A DNA stretch of 64,000 nucleotides. Origin: Trichuris trichiura (taxonomy: Eukaryota; Nematoda; Enoplea; Trichinellida; Trichuridae). Shown piece by piece: positions 35,390-47,590 of this stretch; position 1 is the stretch's first letter; every line of letters begins with the position of its first letter. The stretch is taken from positions 682,001-746,000 of the forward strand of contig JBAJFE010000009.1 in assembly GCA_037903355.1 (NCBI GenBank), given 5' to 3'. Under the pieces are notes generated by a model, which was not told where the DNA came from, ran no database searches, and worked only from the letters and a program-made list of their open reading frames with translations. Position numbers and translations under genes: made by a program.

Positions 35390-36822
35390 TGATAGGCATG
35401 CTAAATTGAGTAGATGACACTGCAGCAGTTTCCCGTGCTTGTTTACAGCTGATGACGGGCCAGACTTCGGCTCGAAGGCTCCGACGAGGAGTTTGTTAGA
35501 TATTAAAAGGGCACTGCTTCCGTAGCGATCACATTAGTTATTCTCCAATAGTGCAACATTCAGATTGGAACGATCAGCAGAGCAGTTCGAAATTTTGAAG
35601 CATCTGGAATGTTGAATTTTTCTGAATCCAGAAAGACTTAGAATCCTGAATTCCCGAGTTGCTGCGTTGCATGATTTTTATGACTGGCGTTGTTATATCG
35701 TCAGCGCTAACATTCGCGGCTGTTTCATCGAACGTTTGGGTTCCAATGCAATACAATCCTGAATGAACCGAACTCTGTAATTGAATTAATAGTCCGTTTG
35801 GATCGGAATGCCAGATGAGCAACAAAGCGGAATGGCACAGGATGATGAGCTGATGAGAATTCACCAACGACTGAAAAAAATTAGCAGACGTTGCCTTGCT
35901 TGTCTTCTGAGGCAAAGCGACTAAACCTGCGCTCTCTTTTTTGAAAAAACATTTTATGGCTTTAACCCGTTTCTCATATAATGTTTATTGTTGTAAACGT
36001 TGCTGAACGGGGCTCCCAAGTCTTACACTGGCCCTTCTTCAGCGTGAGCATGTCATACTATGATGAGGAAAAAGGAAAAAGAAATAAAGCTGGGATGAGT
36101 TTGAAGCACAAAGGTAACTGGCAACCTGCGGCTTGACGCAGCTTCCTCATGAAAGAAGCGTTTCTTAACCCCAAAGCGGAGGCCGACAGTGGTGGTGAAC
36201 CTCAACCGGTAGCCAACTTCATCAGGTGAATTAGCCCTCCTTAGAATACACTTGTGTTTTAAACGTGCCCTTCATTCTGAAATTATAAATGCAAAACAAG
36301 TCTTTATCGAAGGGCATATAACAAGTTTCTGTCCATTCAGGATTAGCATGCAGCTCCTTCCATACATTCTGGTGTTTCGCTTAATCTTTGTTTGGTCTTC
36401 CAATGTTTGTGCATTACACGAAATTGATGTTTGACAGTTCTGCCCTTACGGAATAGCGCCTTCTAACATCGTCACTGCCACGGCCGTCACATCAGTACAC
36501 CTGGTCGGACAGTTTTTTTCGCGTACTTCTCATTGGTAAGGAAAGCACCTTTCTCAAACTCTTTGGTAAAATCAAGCGTAAATGCAATTATCATAAAAAA
36601 ATCTCAGACCTCATGTTGTCCCACCTTCAGGGTACTAGGGAAGCTACCGTTTTACAAATACTAACGTCACCAAGAGAAAGATGATATATGGGTAAACGCA
36701 ATTTATATTACTCAGCTTTCATTTCAAAACCTCTACATACACGCAGTGCCATTAGTAATCTATGAAGTAATTGTAATTGTAAATATTACTTTTGAAGGTT
36801 ATTAACAATTCCACCCGAGCGG
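35390..36822. other. Spacer between P2 and G3
   Basis: Same content as 23393-24825: the 5' flank of the ancient pseudogene, then the 3' flank of G3. No ATG-initiated frame of note. Sequence is very close to the corresponding unit 1 spacer over the first 900 bases, closer than the genes on either side, which is consistent with recent duplication or conversion. Confidence 0.6.
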
Positions 36823-38646
36823 TTAACCAACTTTTGAAACACCAACGGCTTTAGAACTACCCTTTGCCAGCGAACGGGTGTCTGCCTTTTTAGCTTTCAC
36901 TGTTTGTTTTCGTCCAAAGGCCCTTGATATGGCAGTAGAGAACGTTGAAGCGCGTGACGATATAGCAGTCGAGAAACTTGATTCGTAGCTGTGCCCGCCC
37001 CGTCTTCTCCTTCTGCGATGATGAACTGCTGCGCCACCGAAGCACAGCATTAACATAAGGAACCCCAGCACAAACCCAATCACTACATTCACTACATTCG
37101 ACGAAGTCGGGTTGATCAAACGCTCTATTAACTTTCCATCTTTCTTGTCACAATATTCCCCTTCGTAGCTTTGGTAGCACGTGCATTCGATCATCCCATA
37201 TTCAGCGTTTTCTCTGCAGACACCATTGTAGTTGCAACTGTCATCTTCACATTTTTGAACTTCGCGTTCACAGGTAACTCCTCCGTATCCATCTTTGCAT
37301 TTGCAAACTTTGACTTCTTCAGCGCCTATGAATAAAGTTTCGCAGGTTCCACCGTTTTGACAAGTGCCTGATTCACCGCACGATTTCAGAGCTTCTGAAC
37401 AGTTGCTTCCTGTAAAACCTCTGCGGCAAAAACAGTGTGGTTTTCCTCTTGCAGGAACGCATGTCCCCCCATTCAGGCATGTTCCTTCGCAGACATCTTC
37501 TTCACATTGAATACCGATATACCTGTCAGGACACACGCACTTAAGATGACCATAAGAGTCCCTTGAAATAGTTCCATTATTATTGCAGCCTTGCTTTTTC
37601 AAGTTTATTGTTGTATTGGATGCAAAGTCAGTGCAGCTGTCATTGTACTTTGTAACCTTTTTCGCCATACAGCATGTAAGGCCACTTTTGTTGCACGGGG
37701 CAGCGCCTGACTCAGCTGGGGCAAATCTTTCCCGTGTTATTGTATCGCATCTTAGATGTTCTTCTGATGGTTCCGCGCTCCATTTTCCCCAGTTTCCCCT
37801 GCATGTCTTCTCGCACTGGCGTTTCCACTGCTTTGGGATACCGGTAGGACACGGTATGCCATAAGGACTGCGTGCTTCACTTAAAATAGAAACGGTATAT
37901 TTATACCACTTTTGATCATCCTCATCGAAGTGGCAATGTTCGACCATTTTGTAGTTGCAATTCCTGTAAGCGTTATGAAGGCAGGCAACATGGTAATCCG
38001 ACCAGGTCATCACTTCGCTGCAATGGTGCAGTTTGTAATCAGCGTAGTCACCATTTTGGTTCAGCGTACAAACTGGACATAACCAAATCCCTTTTTGGCG
38101 CAAAAACCATTTCACGTAGTCGTCGGGATGGTACTTCGCAAGTAGCCATCCGTCGTCTATTCTGGAATATCCGTCCGCGGGCCAATCATAGTACCTGTAC
38201 ACGTATCGAAAACGACCACCTTCCACATGCGCGTCAATCTCTATAGAACATGACCATGTCATGCGAGGCCAATACCAGCTGCAGTCATTTTTTGCCACTA
38301 TCTTAAAAATGAAGTGGCCAATTGGCCATATCCTGTTACCATGTGGCCATGTTTTCCTAATCACTTTCGTGTCGAACCACCATTTTGATCTGTCAATGCG
38401 ATCTTGATTCATAAACCCGTAACGGCGACCACCATAGAAAGTGGCTTCGCAAAGTTTGTTTAGAAATTCATTAGGGGTTTCGTGGACACGCATTGGTTGA
38501 AGAAGCATAAACGTTACGCACTGTGAGCCCCATTTGAAGCCTATCGCCATTTTAGCTTCACTTGGACATCTGTAAGTATCACCTGTTGATACCTGTCGGG
38601 TAAAATTAATGCAAATTAGGGTGACAAGTATCAATCCAAGCGACAT
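36823..38646 (-). CDS. G3: type I membrane protein, N-terminal class B, TSP1-like plus four EGF-like modules
   Basis: A 607-codon open gene without introns. The start is the ATG of MSLGLILVTL (38644-38646); the four codons before it begin with TTG. After the signal peptide, the class B N-terminal domain (KMAIGFKWGSQCVTF..) keeps the first Cys, the RRYGF element, a Trp/Cys pair (WSCSIEID) and W-L-C-P, but has little else in common with class A. From YRNCNYKMVEHCHF onward it is nearly identical to the other genes: TSP1-like segment, EGF 1-4, helix, Arg run. The tail is shortened: the first 11-residue repeat lacks four residues. RKQTVKAKK and GVSKVG at the end group it with G5. Function is inferred to be at the cell surface. 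Confidence 0.85.
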   Translation of the reverse strand: MSLGLILVTLICINFTRQVSTGDTYRCPSEAKMAIGFKWGSQCVTFMLLQPMRVHETPNEFLNKLCEATFYGGRRYGFMNQDRIDRSKWWFDTKVIRKTWPHGNRIWPIGHFIFKIVAKNDCSWYWPRMTWSCSIEIDAHVEGGRFRYVYRYYDWPADGYSRIDDGWLLAKYHPDDYVKWFLRQKGIWLCPVCTLNQNGDYADYKLHHCSEVMTWSDYHVACLHNAYRNCNYKMVEHCHFDEDDQKWYKYTVSILSEARSPYGIPCPTGIPKQWKRQCEKTCRGNWGKWSAEPSEEHLRCDTITRERFAPAESGAAPCNKSGLTCCMAKKVTKYNDSCTDFASNTTINLKKQGCNNNGTISRDSYGHLKCVCPDRYIGIQCEEDVCEGTCLNGGTCVPARGKPHCFCRRGFTGSNCSEALKSCGESGTCQNGGTCETLFIGAEEVKVCKCKDGYGGVTCEREVQKCEDDSCNYNGVCRENAEYGMIECTCYQSYEGEYCDKKDGKLIERLINPTSSNVVNVVIGFVLGFLMLMLCFGGAAVHHRRRRRRGGHSYESSFSTAISSRASTFSTAISRAFGRKQTVKAKKADTRSLAKGSSKAVGVSKVG

Positions 38647-38869
38647 TTTCCAATTCAACGGACTACGCTATATGCGGCTGCGTTCATTGACGGATACGAA
38701 AGCTGAATGGAATAGGCACTGTTTCAGTAATTTAGCAGTTTAAACTTGCGACGCATGTTTTAAACTATCCTATCCCGTTAGATTAAACGCGCTGGTATGA
38801 CTGCTTATGTTCAGAACTAATATTTCTTTGTAACTATATCTATGCTTGTTCAAAACAAGTCTCCATTGT

Positions 38870-39404
38870 TGTAATGATCTGAACGGATAAGCACGCATAT
38901 CGTTCGTGTGAAGATGCATGTTTTCATAAGGGGTCTTCTTATTTATGGAGATGGCTGTGAAACGGTTTATTTCCCGTGTAGCATAACAAGAAAACGTAAC
39001 AAATGAGAGCTTTCAGAAACTGTCTTCGTCGTTATTGACATAAGGCACAAGCAAGTTGTTAATGCTTGTAACGGTTTTATATAGGGCACATAACGAGTCA
39101 ACGAGCTTATGCGCAGCATCCGGTCTGATCGATCAGAATAGCCCACGCTTCACTGATTTCGACACCTTCGTCTTAGTTACAGGATTCATTGTGACGGATG
39201 CAGAACGACTCTTTGATTTTTCTTAGGGAAAGCAGGCTCTCGCGGCGTAGGATCTTCTGCCGGAGGTCGAGCGAGCATTGAGAGAAATGTTCAACCACTA
39301 CTGCACCTTGAAGCATCTGTAGGATGGGAATCCTTTTCGCTTTCTTGTATTTGTTTTGTTCTTGTATCCATTGACCCCATCGATGTGCTACTTCAATTTG
39401 TGAG
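38870..39404. repeat. Penelope-like element relic, left part (unit 3)
   Basis: The left arm of the array's PLE relic, matching 13780-14400, with the dyad region near 39010-39050. It is interrupted at 39405 by the gypsy element and resumes at 44126-44236. Beyond 44236 the relic is deleted. Confidence 0.55.
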
Positions 39405-39591
39405 TGTTGTGTTCCGTCACTGACCTTTTATTCACGCAAATACGATAACAAGTACGGTCGCACCATGACCTCCAGAAAAAGCCCGGAGTCAATCTAATAT
39501 CAGGATATAATGCTGTCGAGCAACATGGGACTCATCGGTTCAATTACCTTCAAGATGTGCCGGTTCCTGATCAGCAGGTCCCGACACAACA
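39405..39591 (-). repeat. gypsy 3' LTR (left copy)
   Basis: 187 bp, TGTTGTGTTCC to CGACACAACA on the plus strand. It pairs with 43934-44120. Confidence 0.93.
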
Positions 39592-39601
39592 CCCGTCCGT
39601 C

Positions 39602-42600
39602 CTAAGTGACGTAGTCATTCAAGTATCGTGGACGTTGTGTTCGACGCATTGGTCTTAGAGTCGGCATCTTATTTGTTTTATCCGTTTTCCGATAAGTAGT
39701 CTCAAGCGGTCCTTGGGGTTCAGGCGTCTGTTCGGCCGGCACAGTCGGTATTTCCTGATCCGGTGCTTCTTTGGCTGGTTCGTTACGCTGACTGATTTTC
39801 TTCAAGATCCTCGGTCGTGACTGGAGCATATGTGCCTGTGCCACTGAATATCGACCTTTCAATTTCCGGTATTACTAGTGATCCGCCGCTTCCTCGGTTG
39901 CATTTGTGGTCAATCGATCGGCGGACTCGCGTTTCAGTTTGTGGTAGTTCTATCCAAAACAACCGAGGAGTTATAACCTCCTGTACGACGCCCGGCAGCC
40001 ACATTGACGCTGCGTGCGGGTGGAAGTCCCGGGCCCATACCTTATCTCTCACCTGAAAGGAGCTCATTTGTCGGCTGTCCTTCGTTCCCAAATTGATCGC
40101 GTCTTCTTCTTGGGTTTTCTCCTTTGCTGCCGAAAGGTCTGGATGTAAATTATCCAATAGTGACTTTGGTCGTCGGCGAAGCAGTATTTCCGCTGGAGAT
40201 AACCCTGTCGATGAATGTGGCGTCAGTCTATAGTTGAAGAGAAATCCGCTAAGAGTGATACTCCATTTGTCTGAGGCCATCGCTCGCAGCGCTTGCTTCG
40301 TTGTCTGTACCACTCTTTCAACCAGTCCGTTAGATGATGGATGGTACGGTGCCACTCTTTGGAATCTTATCCGATTTGCCTTGCAAAACTGCCTGAAGTT
40401 AACCGAGTCGAAAGCTGTTCCGTTATCGGACACCAGGACATCCGGGAGCCCATGGGTCGCAAACAAACGCGCTAAGTGTCGAATCACTCCTTTAGATTCC
40501 GTTGAGGCTACCTGTTCCACGTCCAGCCATTTTGAGTGCGAGTTCACAATGAGTAGGTACGTCTTGCCCCGAAATGAGCCGGCGAAATCAATGTGTATTC
40601 GAGACCAAGGTCTTGGTGTCCAATTCCACACACGTGATGGAGCTTTTGGAGGGTTGGCTCTGTACTGTTGGCAGTCCGAGCATTCAGCAACGCGGCGTTC
40701 TACTGTTTCGTCGATTCCTGGCCACCAAACGTAGCTTCGCGCCAGCGCCTTCATGCGCACTGTTCCCGGATGTGCATGGTGGAGCACTTCTAAGACGTCC
40801 TTCTGTAGACGTTTTGGTACGATGACCCGTGATCCCCACAATAAGCAGCCCTGGATCACCGTTAATTCATCTCGCCGTCTGATAAATTGCGTGAACGGTT
40901 CGCCCTGGCTTCCCCCAGGCCAGCCGTGCAAGACCCAATGTTGCACCTGGAGAGAAATGGGTCTTTACGCGTCAATTTAGCTACTTCCCTTGCATCTAGC
41001 AGGGTCACATCATCGACGCTGTCGCTTCTTTCGACCCCCATCATGAGGACGTCCGCAAACAGGCTGGGTTGAACGAATTTCTCCCCTGGCGTGCCCGTGT
41101 GGTCCTGATCTGTTAGCAATGGGAGTCGGCTTAAACCATCGGCGTTTCCCATGGACTTTCCACTGCGGTAAGCTATGTTGATGTCGTATGCCGAAAGAAG
41201 CAGTCGCCAACGCAGCATCCGAGTTGTCATCACTGTTGGCGTTGGTTTCCTTGTGGCCAGAAATCATAACAATGGCTTATGATCTGTGAACGCCGGGAAA
41301 TGTCGGCCAAACAAATATTGGTGGAATTTCTTTACTCTAAACATAAGCGCCAAGCCTCTTTGTCGATTTGACCATAGTTCCCTTCTGTTTTCGACATTGT
41401 TCGTGACGCGTAAGCGACCACCTTTTCTTGCCCGCTCTCTATTTGGCTGAGAACTGCTCCTAGCCCGTAGTCCGATGCGTCACAAGCCAGAATTAACGGT
41501 TTAGTTCCGTCGAAATGAGATAACAACGCATCTGTTGTTAGTAGCCTCTTAGCTGCCTCAAATGATGCCTGTTCCTTTGCCCCCCAGTGCCACCTCGACG
41601 GTTTCGTTGCGTCCAGAAGTCGATGCAAGGGTTCCAGCACGGTAGCTTTTCTTCGCATAAAAGCTGAGTAGAAGTTGAGTAAGCCCAAAAAGGCTTGCAA
41701 CTGTTTTACATCTTTGGGAGGCAATGCTTCTCTAATAGCTCTCAACTTGTCTTCAGTTGGCCGAACTCCTGCTTTAGTTACTTGAAAACCGAGGAACTCC
41801 ATTTCTTCAGTGCCGAAGGAACAGTTTTCTTAGTTTAGTCAGAGCCCATTGTCTGCCAATATTTTAAGTCTGTCATACCCTGTCTGCCAATACTTTAAGC
41901 ACTTGATCTAAACGGCAGTCGTGCTCCCGTTCTGACCGACCCGTTATAAGGATATCGTCGAGGTATGGTTTAACACCAGGGATCCCCTGCAGGAGCGTTT
42001 CCATCAACCGCTGAAAAATTCCTGGGGCTACGTCTACTCCGAATGGCAGCCTTTTCATGCGGCGGAGCCCCTTGGGCGTGTTCAGCGTTAGTATCTCCGC
42101 TGACTTTTCGTCCAGCGTTAATTGTTGGTAGGCATCTGATAAGTCTAATTTCGAAAACCACGCTCCTCCAGTGAGGATGCTAAACATTTCTGGCCACGTT
42201 GTTATCGGGTAAACGTCTTTCCTCGTAACCAAAGTGACTGTTGCGCTGTAATCCCCACAAATGCGCATTTCCCCTCCCTTCTTCATTACCGTAACAATAG
42301 GGGAAGCCCAGTCAGACCGCGCAACAGGCTCTAAGCTGTCGCGTTTATCGAGGCGCTCGATCTCCTCCTTCACCTGATCGACTAACGCAAATGGGACGGG
42401 GCGACATTTGAGGAAGCGGGCTCTGGCTCCTGGCACCAAGTCGATATGTATCGGAGGTCCTTTATATTTTCCCAGGCCTGGCTGGAAAACCTCCGGGTAT
42501 CTCTCCGTCACCCGCAGCCAGTTACTGCTTACCAATGCATCTGCTGTTGCGGGTGCCGCTGAAATTTGGTGCAGTGGTACGTTGATATGAATTTTGAATG

Positions 42601-43912
42601 GACCGAACCAAGCTCTGCCCAACAGTGGTCTTCCTCTGTTTCGCATCACGAATATTTCCAAGTCACGGTTAACCCTTTTGTACTGCACTCTAGCTTGGAA
42701 GGATCCTAAAACCGGCATCCTTTCCTTTGACCACGTGTTGATCTTTAAGCTGGAACTCTTTAGTTTAGGAAGACGGCCCTTCCATAAGCGATGAAACATT
42801 TTTTCGCTAATGAGAGTCAAAGCTGACCCACTGTCAACTTCGAATTCAATGTGGGTTCCATTCACCAATACTGATAACGTCGTTGCCGGTTCCACTGAAA
42901 CGTGCTGAGACTCTGTAGCATACACCTTGAGGGCGTTTACACGGACGTGACCTTGTGAGAGGTCATCTTCTGATTCCGATGTTGAATATGCATCTCGAGA
43001 CGGCGTTTGTTCCACTGCATGCACGCTTCTTCGCCTATCAGTGCGGCATGAATTCCCAGAGGTGGCGCTCTCCTGCTGATAGCTCGTTGTAGGCAGGCTA
43101 CTACGGCATACTTTACTCACATGTCTCTTCTTATGGCAACGATGACAAAGTAATTCCTTGAATCGACAGGAGTCGGCAGAATGGCCCTTTCTGTCACATC
43201 GCCAGCACTTGGTGCCTTCTGCTCCAAATGAAACCTGATTGCTTCTACCAGATTTGTACTTATTAGCCAAGGCGTGAACAGTTGGCACCGGGGAGCCCGC
43301 AGCGCGCTCCTCCAACAATCTGGATTGCGTTGCAACCGTTTCTCCAAGTAGTGCGAGGCTGTACACCTCCTTCAACGGAACTTTCATGCCACGCAGTATG
43401 CGGCGTCGTTTTTCCGCATCACACATTCCGATAATGAACTGGTCCTGCAGTTGCGCATCCATCCAATCAGCCACTGTCAGTGTCGCCTGAAACTGGCAAC
43501 GTCGCGCCAAGCGTCATAAATTCGTCATAAACACGGCAACAGGTTCATCTGGCTGCTGCTTTCTAGCGTAAAATTCTGCTCGAGCCGTATATATCCCCGG
43601 AATCGGGTCGAACCTCCCCTGTACTGCTTCTATCAACGCCTCAAACGACATAGAGTTCAGTTTCTTCGGGATCACGGCCTCTCTCACTAGCCGATATAAT
43701 TGGGGGCCGCACTGGTTAAGGAAAACAGTGTGAGGATTTGTAGGAGGAACGTTATTTGCTTCAGCGAAAATCTCGAACCGTCCCATCCATTCCTCCCAAC
43801 CGTCAATCCCCGTACTCACATCAAAGGGTTCGAGGACGCTGTAATTCGACGACATCGCTCCAGCTACAATGCGCAGAGTGAACGATGGGCCCAAATGTAC
43901 CGCGCGTTCCAC
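39602..43912 (-). pseudogene. gypsy gag-pol, disrupted
   Basis: Gag begins near 43912 (or at the inner ATG of MSSNYSVLEPF). Two zinc knuckles follow (CWRCDRKGHSADSC and CHRCHKKRHVSKVC, about 43090-43200). The protease keeps its catalytic VDSGS (about 42830). RT has FSKLDLSDAYQQL and YLDDIL (about 41955). RNase H has LACDASDYGLGAVLS. Integrase has an HHCC finger, HIDFAGSF and VSDNGTAF (about 40420), with Glu in NGLVERVVQ. The frame breaks near 43512, at 41850-41900 (an imperfect tandem duplication of TCTGCCAATATTTTAAG), near 41330-41250 and near 40900. The C-terminus (39862-39602) is Pro/Glu/Lys-rich without a chromodomain I can recognise. The copy is inactive. Confidence 0.9.
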
Positions 43913-43933
43913 TTCAGATTCCTCGTCGCCAAA

Positions 43934-44120
43934 TGTTGTGTTCTGTCACTGACCTTCTATTCACGCAAATACGGTAACAAGTACGGTCGCACCTTGACCT
44001 CCAGAAAAAGCCCGGAGTCAGTGTAATATCAGCATATAATGCTGCCGAGCAACATGGGACTCATAGGTTCAATTACCCTCAAGATGTGCCGGTTCCTGAT
44101 CAGCAGGTTCCGACACAACA
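43934..44120 (-). repeat. gypsy 5' LTR (right copy)
   Basis: 187 bp, matching 39405-39591 with about 11 substitutions. It is followed by the target duplication GTGAG. Confidence 0.93.
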
Positions 44121-44125
44121 GTGAG

Positions 44126-44236
44126 GTAAAGAGGCGTTGCAACTCCATGGGGTCTTGATCTTATCGTTTCTTAGAATACAGCACACGGATGCAGAACTGT
44201 CGAAGTATACCCTGAAAACTCTGACACGATACGTTC
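44126..44236. repeat. Penelope-like element relic, right remainder joined to G4
   Basis: Continues the relic interrupted at 39404 and matches about 63110-63220. It ends abruptly at CTCTGACACGATA, where the EGF4-to-membrane part of G4 begins (CGTTCGACGAAG). This is a deletion junction with only a few bases of possible microhomology. Confidence 0.65.
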
Positions 44237-45780
44237 GACGAAGTCCGGTTGCTCAAACGCTCCATTAACTTTGCGTCTTTCTTGTCACAATATTCCCCTT
44301 GGCAGCTTTGGTAGCACGTGCATTCGATTATCCCACATTCAGCGTTTTCTCTGCAGACACCATTGTAGTCACAACTGTCATCTTCACGTTTCTGAACTTC
44401 GCGCTCACAGGTAATTCCTCCGTATCCATCTTTGCATTTCCAAAGTTTAACTTCTCCAGCGCCTATGACTAAAGCTGCGCAGGTTCCACCGTTTTGACAA
44501 GTGGCTGATTCACAGCACGATTTCAGAGCTTCTGAACAGTTGCTTTTCGTACAACCTCTACGGCAAAAGCAGTGCGGTTCTCCTCTTGCAGGGATGCATG
44601 TCCCCCCATTCTGGCATGTTCCTTCGCAGACATCTTCACATTGAATACCGATATACCTGTCAGGACACACGCACTTAAGATGACCATAAGAGTCCCTTGC
44701 AATAATTCCATTGTTATTGCAACCTTGCTTCCTCAAGTTTATTGTTGTGTTGGATGCAAAGTCAGTGCATCTGTCATTGTACTTTATAACCTTTCTTGCC
44801 ATACAGCATGTAAGGCCACTTTTGTTGCACAGAGCAGCGCCTGACTCAGCTGGAGCAAATCTTTCCACTGTTATTGTATCCCATTTTAGATGCTCTTCTG
44901 ATGGTTCCGCGCTCCATTTTCCCCAATTTCCCCTGCACGTCTTCTCGCACTGACGTTTCCACTGCTTTGGGATACCGGTAGGACAAGGTTTGCCATAAGG
45001 ACTTTGTGCTTCAATTAAAATAGAAACGGCATATTTATACCACTTTTCATCAGTGTCATCGAAGTGGCAGTGTTCCACCTTTTCATAGTCGCAATTCCTC
45101 TAAGGGGAATGAATGCAGGAAACGTGATGTTCCGTCCGTCTTATCAGTTCATTGCACTCGTTTAATGCGAATGGATAGAAGTCACCATTTCGGTTCAATG
45201 AACAGATGTGACATAACCAAACCCATTTTCGGTCTAAAAACCATTTCAAGTAGTCGTCGGGATTGTATATCGCAAGAAGCCATCCTCCGTCTCTTCCAGC
45301 GAATGAGCCCGTGATTAAGTGCCAGTAGCTGTACCTGTATTCACTTATCTCACCTTCCACATACGTGTCAATCTGCATGGAACATGACCATCTCCAGACA
45401 TACCAATCGCAGTCGGGGTCTGACGTTATGCGAAAAAAGTAGTGGCCATGTCCCGATATCGCGCGACCATGTCGCCATGTTTTGCTGATCACCTTACTGT
45501 GAATCCACAATGTTGAGATGTCAAAGCCATCCCTATTAATAAACCCGTAAGGTATACCATTTAAGAAAGTCGCCATGCAATAGCTGTTTAGAAGGGAATC
45601 AACGTCTACGTCTACGTCGCCATGAATTGGTTCAAAGAGCATCCACGTTACGCACTCTGAGCGGCGTTTGAAGCCTATCGCCATTTTAGCTTAACTTGGA
45701 CATCTGTAGGCATCACGTGTTGAAACGTGACTGGCAAGATCAATGGAAATCAGGGTGATTATTATGAATGCAGGCGACAT
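44237..45780 (-). pseudogene. G4: class B family member, 3'-truncated and with two nonsense codons
   Basis: The ATG (45778-45780) opens MSPAFIIITL, a signal peptide of the G1/G2 type. Codon 30 is TAA (45691-45693), where the others have GAA. The frame continues with a class B domain most like G6 (MAIGFKRRSECVTW, and HYFFRI..DPDC). A second stop TAG (45100-45102) replaces Tyr in the HSPYRNC element. The TSP1-like segment and EGF 1-4 follow, with one Glu lost before EGF2 and several Cys replaced (for example GCTKSN, SCCESA). The transmembrane helix and tail are missing because a deletion joins the gene to Penelope relic DNA at 44236. Non-functional. Confidence 0.85.
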
Positions 45781-45999
45781 TTTCCAACACGACGGACTGC
45801 GCGATACACGGCTGTGTTCATGGACTGATACGGAAGCAGAATCAAATAGGCATCCCTTCAGTAATTTAACAGTTTAAACTAGCGATGCATGTTTTAAACT
45901 ATCCTATCACGTCAGAATAAATGAATGGGCATGACTTCTTAGGTTCACAACTAATATCTCTTTATAACTATAGCTATGTTATTTCAAAACAAATATCCA

Positions 46000-47585
46000 T
46001 TGTTCGAATGATCTGAACGGCAGAGCACGCATATCATTCCTGTGAAGATGTGTGTTTTCGTAAGGTATCTTCCTGTTGATGGAGATCGCTGAAAACCGGT
46101 TTATTTCGCGAGTAGCGTAACAAGAAAACACAGTAAATTGAAGCTTTCAGAAACTTTCTGTTCCCGTCATTAGCGACATAAGGCACAGGCAAGTTGTTAA
46201 TGCCTGTAACGGTTTTATATAGGCTACATAACAAGTCAAGGAGCGAATGCGCAGCATTCGCTCTGAGTGATCGGAGTAGCCGACGCTTCACCGATCTCGA
46301 CAACTCTGTCTCAGCTGCAGCATTCATTGTGGCGAATGTCGAACGCGTCTTCTTTGTTTTTCTTAGGGAAAGCAGGCTCTCGCGGCGTAGGATCTTCTGC
46401 CGGAGGTCGAGTGAACGTTGAGAGGAATGTTCAACGACTGCTGCACCTTTATCGCGTCAGTTATCATTTTCTCGTTATTTGCTTCCTTCTTCTGTTTGTT
46501 CGTCTGCTCAGGCTTCTTCTTTGGTGGTCCTCTTCGCTTTCTTGTATTTTATTGAGTTCTTGTATCGATTGACCCCATCGAAGTGCTACTTGAATTTGTG
46601 AAATAAACAGGCGTCGCGACTACTTGGGATCTTGATCTTACCGTTTCTCGGAATAGAGCTCACGGGTGTAAAACTCTTAAAGCATACGCTGAAAGTTCTG
46701 AGACGATGAAGGGTTTAGCAGCGGTTGAACATTCCTGTCAATGTTCACTCGACCTCCGGCCGAATATCCTAGAATCAAAGAGGCGTTCTCCGTCCGCCAC
46801 AATGAATCCACCAACAGAGACAAACGCGTCGAGATCAGTGAAGCGTCAGCCACTCGGATCAATCAGAGCGGATGCTGCGCATGAGCTCCTTGACCCCTTA
46901 CGTGCCCTGTATGAGACCGTTATAGGCCTTAGCAATTTGCCTCTGCCTTATGTCGCTGAAGGCGGAAACGAACGGTTTGCGGATGCTTCGTTTTGTTACG
47001 TTTTCTTGTTACGTTCAACTGGGAATAAACCATTTTTCGGACATGTCCTTCACATCATTTCCGCGATTTTTGTTGAAGTTAGAGCAGTAGGAACAGGGAT
47101 TTAGACCCTTTTATGTCCTACCATCCATGAGTTGTTGTCTGTTCCATAGACCGACATCCCAACGTACGTCCGCCTCTTCCAATTGGTGAAAAGTGTGCTA
47201 TAACAAACGACTGATATGTGGAAGAACTGTTGTACCGCTCTTATTACTCATTAATTCTATTACTGTCGCTCAATGGGAAGTATCGCGTGTGCTTCCGAAT
47301 GACCAACTGGTTAGTGCAGAACAAAGCAGTGATAAAAGGGCGTTGAAGCAGCCATACTCTTTGTTTTGAAATCATTTTAGATTCTTAAAAAGTGTGGTGA
47401 ACACTGGACTGTTCTTCATCGGTCTGCGGGTTTTCGTCATGGAGTTTCCTTCCCACGGCTTTCTATTGCCCATTGCTGACTACTGAAATAACAGAAGCAA
47501 ATGCCAGGCCAACGAACGGACGAGCAACTATTAAAAAGTGCAGGAAAATGATCATTTCAGGAGAAACAGTCGAAACGGTGTGCCC
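46000..47585. repeat. Penelope-like element relic with inverted arms (unit 4)
   Basis: Orthologous to 13744-15505. The left arm is about 46080-46440, the GIY-YIG remnant on the minus strand about 46480-46640, and the right arm about 46730-47070. The tail with CCAACGAACGGACGAGCAAC is near 47508. The arms contain GCTGAAGGCGGAAACGAACGG (right) and its inverted counterpart (left, about 46150-46185). Confidence 0.55.
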
Positions 47586-47590
47586 TGTCT

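Larger units (their letters stand above)
39405..44120 (-). mobile_element. Ty3/gypsy LTR retrotransposon, complete but dead
   Basis: A 4.7-kb element on the minus strand with two 187-bp LTRs and a 5-bp target duplication GTGAG (39400-39404 and 44121-44125). Removing it rejoins TTTGTGAGGTAAAG, matching the uninterrupted relic at about 14405. The polypurine tract GGACGGACGGG abuts the left LTR inside, and a TGGCGACGAGG primer-type site abuts the right LTR. The LTRs differ at about 11 of 187 positions (about 94%), so it is younger than the copia element by that measure. No envelope frame is present between pol and the LTR. Confidence 0.93.

Noticed and set aside
39602..44120. Possible envelope gene making the gypsy element an endogenous virus
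   Set aside because: Integrase is followed directly by a short Pro/Glu-rich tail and the LTR; there is no room or frame for an envelope protein.
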